From: Aeromonas finlandensis
GTDB taxonomy: Bacteria; Pseudomonadota; Gammaproteobacteria; Enterobacterales; Aeromonadaceae
DNA length: 64,000 nucleotides
Assembly (NCBI RefSeq): GCF_000764645.1
Contig: NZ_JRGK01000350.1
Coordinates: 1-64,000 of the forward strand
Direction: 5' to 3'
The position numbers and the translations under genes were made by a program. This document shows, piece after piece, positions 58,568-64,000 of this stretch. Under the pieces are notes generated by a model, which was not told the origin of the DNA, ran no database searches, and saw nothing but the letters and a program-made list of their open reading frames with translations. Numbering within the stretch: position 1 is the stretch's first letter; the number at the start of each line of letters is the position of its first letter.

Positions 58568-59281
58568 ATGGGTCAGAAAGTACATCCTAATGGCATTCGC
58601 CTGGGTATTACCAAGCCTTGGAATTCTACCTGGTTCGCGAACACCAAAGACTTCGCTGACAACCTGTACAGCGATTTTCAAGTACGCCAGTTCCTGACCA
58701 AGGAACTGAAAAACGCGTCCTTGTCCAAGATCACCATTGAGCGTCCGGCCAAGAGCATCCGTGTGACCATTCACACTGCTCGTCCGGGTGTTGTAATCGG
58801 TAAGAAAGGCGAAGACGTTGAGAAGCTGCGCAAAGCTGTAGCCACTATTGCTGGCGTGCCTGCTCAGATCAACATTTCCGAAGTCCGCAAGCCGGAGCTG
58901 GATGGCAAACTTGTTGCCGACAGCATCACTTCCCAGCTGGAGCGTCGTGTAATGTTCCGTCGTGCTATGAAGCGCGCCGTACAGAACGCAATGCGCCTGG
59001 GTGCCAAGGGCATCAAAGTGGAAGTTTCCGGTCGTCTGGGCGGTGCTGAAATCGCGCGTACCGAATGGTACCGTGAAGGTCGTGTGCCGTTGCACACCCT
59101 GCGTGCCGACATCGACTACGCAACTTCTGAAGCCCACACCACTTACGGTGTGATCGGCGTTAAAGTTTGGATCTTCAAGGGCGAAGTTCTGGGCGGTCTG
59201 GCTGCTGTTAACGCTGCCGCTGCTCAAGAGCAAGCTCCTGCAAAGCCCAAGCGTGACAACAAGCGCCGCGCTGCTAAGTAA
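58568..59281 (+). CDS. rpsC: 30S ribosomal protein S3
   Basis: A 237-residue protein at the mRNA entry, with a KH domain ([17 protein letters not shown]). The C-terminus is an A/K-rich tail. It follows rplV by three bases. Confidence 0.98.
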   Translation: MGQKVHPNGIRLGITKPWNSTWFANTKDFADNLYSDFQVRQFLTKELKNASLSKITIERPAKSIRVTIHTARPGVVIGKKGEDVEKLRKAVATIAGVPAQINISEVRKPELDGKLVADSITSQLERRVMFRRAMKRAVQNAMRLGAKGIKVEVSGRLGGAEIARTEWYREGRVPLHTLRADIDYATSEAHTTYGVIGVKVWIFKGEVLGGLAAVNAAAAQEQAPAKPKRDNKRRAAK

Positions 59282-59294
59282 GGAGATTCGGTAA

Positions 59295-59708
59295 ATGTTG
59301 CAACCTAAGCGTACTAAATTCCGCAAGACCCACAAGGGTCGTAACCGCGGTCTGGCCACCTCTGGTAACGAAGTATCCTTCGGTACCTTTGGCCTGAAGG
59401 CGACATCCCGTGGTCAACTGACTGCTCGTCAAATCGAAGCAGCCCGTCGTGCCATGACCCGTCACGTTAAGCGTCAAGGTAAGATCTGGATCCGTGTGTT
59501 CCCGGACAAGCCCATCACCGAAAAGCCCCTCGAAGTTCGTATGGGTAAAGGTAAGGGTAACGTGGAATACTGGGTTTGCCCGATCCAGCCTGGCAAGGTT
59601 CTGTACGAGATGGACGGTGTACCTGAGGCTCTGGCGCGTGAAGCGTTTGCCCTGGCCGCAGCTAAGCTGTCTGTTCAGACCACTTTCGTAATTAAGACGG
59701 TGATGTGA
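59295..59708 (+). CDS. rplP: 50S ribosomal protein L16
   Basis: A 137-residue protein; [19 protein letters not shown] starts it. R82 of the PDKPITEKP-x-x-x-R region is a known hydroxylation site in E. coli. The stop overlaps the rpmC start (TGATG). Confidence 0.98.
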   Translation: MLQPKRTKFRKTHKGRNRGLATSGNEVSFGTFGLKATSRGQLTARQIEAARRAMTRHVKRQGKIWIRVFPDKPITEKPLEVRMGKGKGNVEYWVCPIQPGKVLYEMDGVPEALAREAFALAAAKLSVQTTFVIKTVM

Positions 59709-59899
59709 TGAAAGCCCAAGATCTGCGTCAAAAGAGCGTCGAAGAACTGAACCAGGAGCTGCTGGGCCTGCTGCGTGAGCAATTCAACATGCGCATGCAA
59801 GCGTCCACCGGCCAGCTGGCTCAGACTCACACTCTGAAACAAGTGCGTCGTGACGTCGCACGTATCAAGACTGTACTGACTGAGAAGGCAGGTGCGTAA
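59708..59899 (+). CDS. rpmC: 50S ribosomal protein L29
   Basis: A 63-residue helical protein at the tunnel exit. The start ATG 59708 shares a base with the rplP stop; a GTG one codon upstream is unlikely. Its stop shares a base with the rpsQ ATG (TAATG), so all three are coupled. Confidence 0.97.
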   Translation: MKAQDLRQKSVEELNQELLGLLREQFNMRMQASTGQLAQTHTLKQVRRDVARIKTVLTEKAGA

Positions 59900-60147
59900 T
59901 GACTGACAAGATCCGTACTCTGCAAGGTCGTGTAATCAGCGACAAGATGGACAAGTCCATCACTGTTGCTATCGAGCGCAAGGTAAAGCACCCGATCTAC
60001 GGTAAGATCATCAAGCGCACTACCAAGCTGCACGTGCATGACGAGACCAACGAGTGTAAAGCAGGCGATCTCGTGGAAATCCGCGAATGCCGCCCGCTGT
60101 CCAAGACCAAGTCCTGGACCCTGGTTGCTATCTTAGAAAAGGCCTAA
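59899..60147 (+). CDS. rpsQ: 30S ribosomal protein S17
   Basis: An 82-residue OB-fold protein; [22 protein letters not shown] is diagnostic. Last gene of the S10 operon, followed by a strong terminator. Confidence 0.98.
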   Translation: MTDKIRTLQGRVISDKMDKSITVAIERKVKHPIYGKIIKRTTKLHVHDETNECKAGDLVEIRECRPLSKTKSWTLVAILEKA

Positions 60148-60163
60148 TCGGTACTTTGTAGTC

Positions 60164-60196
60164 CAAACGGCCCCTTTCAGGGGCCGTTTGTTTTTT
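60164..60196 (+). terminator. Terminator of the S10 operon
   Basis: AAACGGCCCC, loop TTTC, AGGGGCCGTTT, then GTTTTTT. It separates the S10 and spc operons. Confidence 0.93.
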
Positions 60197-60199
60197 AGG

Positions 60200-60294
60200 C
60201 TACCTTTTCTAAAAATCCTGTGTTATAGTTTCGCGCCTTTTGAAGGCAGCCAGATCCCGAAAGGGATAAGAAGTAAACATAGCGGAGCACTAAG
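60200..60294 (+). promoter_or_regulatory. Promoter and 5' leader of the spc operon
   Basis: -10 TATAGT (60224-60229) in the context GTGTTATAGT, as in the E. coli spc promoter; the -35 is weak (TACCTT at 17-base spacing). The leader ends AGCGGAGCACTAAG before the rplN ATG, also E. coli-like. A small stem TCCCGAAAGGGA (60255-60266) is in the leader. Confidence 0.75.
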
Positions 60295-60663
60295 ATGATC
60301 CAGATGCAAAGTATGCTGGGTGTTGCCGACAACTCCGGCGCTCGCAGTGTAATGTGTATTAAGGTTCTGGGTGGCTCGCACCGCCGTTATGCCGGCATCG
60401 GCGACATCATCAAGGTTTCCATCAAGGAAGCCATTCCTCGCGGTAAAGTGAAGAAAGGTGATGTGTATAACGCGGTGGTCGTACGCACCCGTAAAGGCGT
60501 TCGTCGTCCGGACGGCTCAGTCATCCGTTTCGACAACAATGCGGCTGTTTTGCTTAACGGCAACCAACAGCCAATCGGTACTCGTATTTTTGGCCCGGTG
60601 ACCCGTGAACTGCGTAATGAGAAGTTCATGAAGATTGTGTCCCTGGCACCCGAAGTACTGTAA
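60295..60663 (+). CDS. rplN: 50S ribosomal protein L14
   Basis: A 122-residue protein at the subunit interface; [17 protein letters not shown] at the start, [13 protein letters not shown] near the end. First gene of the spc operon. Confidence 0.98.
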   Translation: MIQMQSMLGVADNSGARSVMCIKVLGGSHRRYAGIGDIIKVSIKEAIPRGKVKKGDVYNAVVVRTRKGVRRPDGSVIRFDNNAAVLLNGNQQPIGTRIFGPVTRELRNEKFMKIVSLAPEVL

Positions 60664-60674
60664 GGAGTCGAACG

Positions 60675-60992
60675 ATGGCAGCTAAAATCCGTCGCGAAGA
60701 CGAAGTGATTGTTCTTACCGGCAAAGACAAGGGCAAGCGTGGCAAAGTCACTCAAGTCCTGATTGCAAAAGGTAAGGTAATCGTGGAAGGCATCAACCAG
60801 GTGAAGAAACACCAGAAGCCGGTACCCGCACTGGGTCAGGCTGGCGGTATCGTCACTAAAGAAGCCCCCATCGATGTATCAAACGTAGCGCTGTTCAACT
60901 CTGCCACTGGCAAAGCTGACCGCGTTGGTTTCCGGATTGAAGACGGCAAAAAAGTCCGTTTCTTCAAATCCACCGGCGAACTTGTGAAGTAA
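60675..60992 (+). CDS. rplX: 50S ribosomal protein L24
   Basis: A 105-residue assembly-initiating protein with a KOW motif ([20 protein letters not shown]). AAGGAG precedes it. Confidence 0.98.
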
Positions 60993-61002
60993 TTGGAGTT
61001 TA

Positions 61003-61050
61003 ACGATGGCGAAACTGCATGATTACTACAAATCCGATGTAGTAAATGAA
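61003..61050 (+). promoter_or_regulatory. S8-binding mRNA hairpin at the start of rplE
   Basis: TTACTAC (61023-61029) pairs perfectly with GTAGTAA (61039-61045) inside the first codons of rplE. The surrounding ACGATGGCGAAACTGCATG is the same as in E. coli, where S8 binds here to repress spc translation. Conservation of the site is seen; the binding is inferred. Confidence 0.65.
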
Positions 61051-61545
61051 CTGTCCAAGCAGTTCGGTTACAAGACTATCATGCAAGTCCCTCGGATCGA
61101 GAAAATCACCCTGAACATGGGTGTTGGTGAAGCGATCTCTGACAAGAAGTTGCTGGAAAATGCTGCTGCCGATATGGCTGCCATTTCCGGTCAGAAGCCG
61201 CTGATCACCAAAGCTCGCAAATCTGTTGCGGGCTTCAAGATTCGTGAAGGCTACCCGATAGGTTGTAAAGTAACCCTGCGTGGCGAGCGTATGTGGGAGT
61301 TCCTGGAACGGCTGATCTGCATCTCCGTACCGCGTATCCGTGACTTCCGTGGCCTGAACGCTAAAGCGTTCGACGGTCGTGGTAACTACTCCATGGGCGT
61401 GCGTGAGCAGATCATCTTCCCGGAAATCGACTATGACAAAGTCGATCGCGTCCGTGGTCTGGATATCACCATCACCACTTCCGCGAATACCGATGAAGAA
61501 GGCCGTGCTCTGCTGGCTGCCTTTAACTTCCCATTCCGCAAGTAA
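61006..61545 (+). CDS. rplE: 50S ribosomal protein L5
   Basis: A 179-residue 5S-rRNA-binding protein; [21 protein letters not shown] start, [21 protein letters not shown] later. Its 5' end carries the S8 repressor site. Confidence 0.98.
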
Positions 61546-61555
61546 GGTTAGGGTT

Positions 61556-61861
61556 ATGGCTAAAACATCCATGAAAGCGCGCGAAGTAAAGCGTGCCAAG
61601 CTGGTAGCCAAGTACGCGACCAAGCGTGCCGAGCTGAAAGCTATCATCGTTGACATGAACGCTTCTGAAGAAGCGCGTTGGGATGCTGTACTGCAACTGC
61701 AACAGCTGCCCCGTGATTCCAGTCCGTCCCGCCAGCGTAACCGTTGCAATATTACTGGTCGTCCGCACGGTTTCCTGCGCAAGTTTGGCCTGTCTCGCAT
61801 CAAGGTGCGTGAGCATGCCATGAAGGGCGAAATTCCGGGCCTGAAGAAGGCTTCTTGGTAA
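61556..61861 (+). CDS. rpsN: 30S ribosomal protein S14
   Basis: A 101-residue S14 of the long, zinc-free type: [20 protein letters not shown] has a single cysteine instead of two CxxC pairs. TTAGGG precedes the ATG. Confidence 0.97.
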   Translation: MAKTSMKAREVKRAKLVAKYATKRAELKAIIVDMNASEEARWDAVLQLQQLPRDSSPSRQRNRCNITGRPHGFLRKFGLSRIKVREHAMKGEIPGLKKASW

Positions 61862-61882
61862 CGAATCTCGGGAGTTAGACTT

Positions 61883-62275
61883 ATGAGCATGCAAGATCCG
61901 ATCGCGGATATGCTGACCCGCATCCGTAACGGTCAGGCGGCGAGCAAAGTTGCGGTTTCCATGCCTTCTTCCAAGCTGAAAGTGGCTATTGCCAAAGTGC
62001 TGAAAGAAGAAGGTTACATCGCTGGCTACTCCGTAGCTGGTGACGTGAAGCCGGAACTGGAAATTGAACTGAAATATTTCCAGGGCAAGCCAGTTGTAGA
62101 ACTGATCCAACGCGTAAGCCGTCCAGGCCTGCGTATTTACAAGCGCACTAATGATCTGCCGAAAGTTATGGGCGGTCTCGGTGTTGCTATCGTGTCCACG
62201 TCTAAAGGTGTGATGACTGACCGTGCTGCTCGCAAAGCAAGCATGGGCGGTGAGATCATCTGCTACGTCGCTTAA
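61883..62275 (+). CDS. rpsH: 30S ribosomal protein S8
   Basis: A 130-residue protein binding helix 21 of 16S rRNA and the spc m[17 protein letters not shown] and [20 protein letters not shown] are diagnostic. Confidence 0.98.
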   Translation: MSMQDPIADMLTRIRNGQAASKVAVSMPSSKLKVAIAKVLKEEGYIAGYSVAGDVKPELEIELKYFQGKPVVELIQRVSRPGLRIYKRTNDLPKVMGGLGVAIVSTSKGVMTDRAARKASMGGEIICYVA

Positions 62276-62288
62276 TAGGAGGTAGGAA

Positions 62289-62822
62289 ATGTCTCGTGTT
62301 GCTAAGGCACCCGTCACTATTCCTGCTGGCGTAGAGGTGACTCTGAACGGCCAGGAACTGACCATCAAAGGTGGTAAAGGTTCTCTGGTTCGCTCTATTC
62401 ACGCCGGTGTAGAAGTGACCAAAGAAGACAATGTACTGAAGTTCGCCCCGCGCGACAGCATCGCTGGTGCTGACGCTCAGGCCGGTACTGCCCGTGCATT
62501 GGTCAACAACATGGTAATCGGTGTTACCCAAGGCTTCGAGCGCAAGCTGCAGCTGGTTGGTGTAGGTTATAAAGCCTCCATCAAGGGCAATGCTGTTGCG
62601 CTGGCTCTGGGCTTCTCTCACCCGGTAGAGCATGCGCTGCCGGCTGGTGTGACCGCTGAGTGCCCGACTGCTACAGAAATCGTTCTGCGTGGCGTCGACA
62701 AGCAGCTGGTTGGCCAAGTCGCCGCCGATATCCGTGCTTACCGCGCTCCGGAGCCCTACAAGGGCAAGGGTGTACGCTATGCCAACGAGCAAGTGCGTAC
62801 TAAAGAAGCTAAGAAGAAGTAA
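62289..62822 (+). CDS. rplF: 50S ribosomal protein L6
   Basis: A 177-residue two-domain protein near the GTPase centre; QLVGVGYKA and the C-terminal [22 protein letters not shown] are typical. AGGAGG precedes the ATG. Confidence 0.98.
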   Translation: MSRVAKAPVTIPAGVEVTLNGQELTIKGGKGSLVRSIHAGVEVTKEDNVLKFAPRDSIAGADAQAGTARALVNNMVIGVTQGFERKLQLVGVGYKASIKGNAVALALGFSHPVEHALPAGVTAECPTATEIVLRGVDKQLVGQVAADIRAYRAPEPYKGKGVRYANEQVRTKEAKKK

Positions 62823-62831
62823 GGTAACACT

Positions 62832-63185
62832 ATGGACAAGAAAGCAGCTCGTCTCCGTCGTGCTACTCGTGCTCGGAAAAAGATGCAGGAACTGGGAGCT
62901 ACCCGTCTGGTTGTTCACCGTACCCCGCGTCATATCTATGCGCAGGTTATTGCAGCCAACGGTTCCGAAGTTCTGGCCTCTGCTTCCACAGTAGAGAAAG
63001 CCATCAGTGAAGCTATCAAATACACCGGTAACGCAGATGCTGCTACCGCTGTAGGTAAAGCTATCGCTGAGCGTGCAATTGCCAAAGGCGTTCAGAACGT
63101 ATCTTTCGATCGTTCCGGTTTCAAGTATCACGGTCGCATCGCTGCCCTGGCAGCTGCCGCACGTGACGCTGGTCTTCAGTTCTAA
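62832..63185 (+). CDS. rplR: 50S ribosomal protein L18
   Basis: A 117-residue 5S-rRNA-binding protein; [23 protein letters not shown] and [16 protein letters not shown] are diagnostic. Confidence 0.98.
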
Positions 63186-63199
63186 GCTAGGAGTCGAAG

Positions 63200-63700
63200 A
63201 TGGCTAAAGTCGAATCTCAAGCCGGCGAACTGCAAGAAAAGCTCATTGCAGTAAACCGTGTTTCGAAAACTGTTAAAGGTGGTCGTATCATGTCCTTCAC
63301 CGCGTTGACCGTGGTGGGTGATGGTAACGGCCGTGTAGGTTACGGTTACGGTAAAGCCCGTGAAGTTCCGGCTGCTATTCAAAAAGCAATGGAACAGGCT
63401 AAGCGTAATCTGAACAAAGTTGAACTGAACAATGGCACTCTGCACCACCCGGTGCGCGGTGTTCACTCCGGTTCCACCGTGTTCATGAAGCCTGCCTCAC
63501 AAGGTACTGGTATCATCGCAGGCGGCGCTATGCGTGCCGTTCTGGAAGTTGCTGGTATCCACAACGTGCTGGCTAAGACCTACGGTTCCACCAACCCAAT
63601 CAACGTTGTTCGCGCAACTGTAGACGCTCTGGTACAGGGTCAATCCCCGGCCCAGATCGCTGCCAAGCGTGGTCTGCGCGTTGAAGAAATTCTGGGGTAA
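63200..63700 (+). CDS. rpsE: 30S ribosomal protein S5
   Basis: A 166-residue protein of decoding fidelity. Its spectinomycin loop reads [16 protein letters not shown], with no sign of resistance changes. [16 protein letters not shown] follows. Confidence 0.98.
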   Translation: MAKVESQAGELQEKLIAVNRVSKTVKGGRIMSFTALTVVGDGNGRVGYGYGKAREVPAAIQKAMEQAKRNLNKVELNNGTLHHPVRGVHSGSTVFMKPASQGTGIIAGGAMRAVLEVAGIHNVLAKTYGSTNPINVVRATVDALVQGQSPAQIAAKRGLRVEEILG

Positions 63701-63706
63701 TGCGAC

Positions 63707-63886
63707 ATGGCTAACACTGTAAAAGTAACTCAAACTCGCAGCTCTATCGGCCGTCTGCCAAAGCACAAGGCGACTCTGCGTGGTCTGGGTCTGCGTCGCA
63801 TTGGTCACACCGTTGAGCTGGAAGATACTCCCTGCGTACGCGGCATGATCAACCAGGTTTATTACATGGTTAAGGTGGAGGGCTAA
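63707..63886 (+). CDS. rpmD: 50S ribosomal protein L30
   Basis: A 59-residue protein: [22 protein letters not shown] and ending [12 protein letters not shown]. It begins six bases after rpsE. Confidence 0.97.
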   Translation: MANTVKVTQTRSSIGRLPKHKATLRGLGLRRIGHTVELEDTPCVRGMINQVYYMVKVEG

Positions 63887-63888
63887 GC

Positions 63889-64000
63889 ATGCGTCTGAAC
63901 ACTCTGTCTCCGGCCGCTGGTTCCAAGCCTGAAAAACAACGTCGTGGTCGTGGTATCGGCTCCGGCCTGGGCAAGACTGGTGGTCGTGGTGTTAAAGGCC
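63889..64000 (+). CDS. rplO: 50S ribosomal protein L15, 5' part only
   Basis: The first 37 codons before the window ends: [20 protein letters not shown] then the [14 protein letters not shown] glycine-rich RNA-binding start. It begins two bases after the rpmD stop. secY would be expected next, beyond the window. Confidence 0.96.
   Translation, partial: MRLNTLSPAAGSKPEKQRRGRGIGSGLGKTGGRGVKG

Overview
The window is a 64 kb piece of a gamma-proteobacterial chromosome of high G+C. It is gene-dense, with no insertion sequences, integrases, rRNA or CRISPR. Gene content and order point strongly to Aeromonas: a chromosomal Qnr pentapeptide protein of the AhQnr type, Escherichia/Vibrio-like blocks such as rbn-dtd-yiiD, bioH-comF-nfuA, gpmM-envC-yibN-secB-gpsA and greB-tex-ompR-envZ, and a canonical S10-spc ribosomal cluster. 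This assignment is inferred from protein resemblance, not from a database search.

Layout. 1-4267: putrescine-type ABC transporter (end of one binding protein, a second binding protein, potG, potH, potI). 4313-9305: yiiM-like MOSC protein, tRNA-Pro(CGG), a gene-poor stretch with short tandem repeats and an AbiTii-like gene, then yigI-like thioesterase, recQ and a small cytochrome c. 9306-12622: selO, a small DUF3630-like protein, a queuosine-precursor transporter gene with a preQ1-I riboswitch, the iron-regulated sRNA RyhB behind a Fur box, and rraA. 12769-20819: chemoreceptor, CpeT-like protein, rpmE, priA, an EF-hand-like protein and an SDR protein. 21050-27095: aromatic amino acid permease, malic enzyme, yihY-dtd and a spermidine-synthase-like methyltransferase, then a yiiD-like gene preceded by a decayed 119-bp duplication of its own 5' end. 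27150-32902: asmA/yicH, recG, pssA.

33051-38742 is a gluconate/Entner-Doudoroff module: permease, gntK-edd-eda operon and GntR repressor. It has two tandem GntR palindromes and a CRP site before gntK, and a third palindrome before gntR. A Qnr gene is divergent from gntR. 39614-46983: envC, gpmM, rhodanese, secB, gpsA, nfuA, comF/gntX, bioH. 47055-48423: a mini flagellar-rod-like protein, an SprA-type HExxH protein and an orphan small protein. 48494-54812: tex, greB, ompR-envZ and an EamA transporter. 55183-64000: the S10 operon (rpsJ to rpsQ), a terminator, then the spc operon with its own promoter (rplN to a truncated rplO).

Most genes are housekeeping. The less ordinary material is regulatory RNA and DNA: the preQ1 riboswitch overlapping a Shine-Dalgarno, RyhB, a hairpin that would mask a ribosome-binding site only in read-through transcripts from bioH, the GntR/CRP architecture, and several perfect inverted repeats with no assigned factor. 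No clear multi-gene novel system was found. The best candidates for new biology are the rod-like/SprA gene pair, the AbiTii-like gene beside tRNA-Pro and the gntR-qnr divergent promoter.
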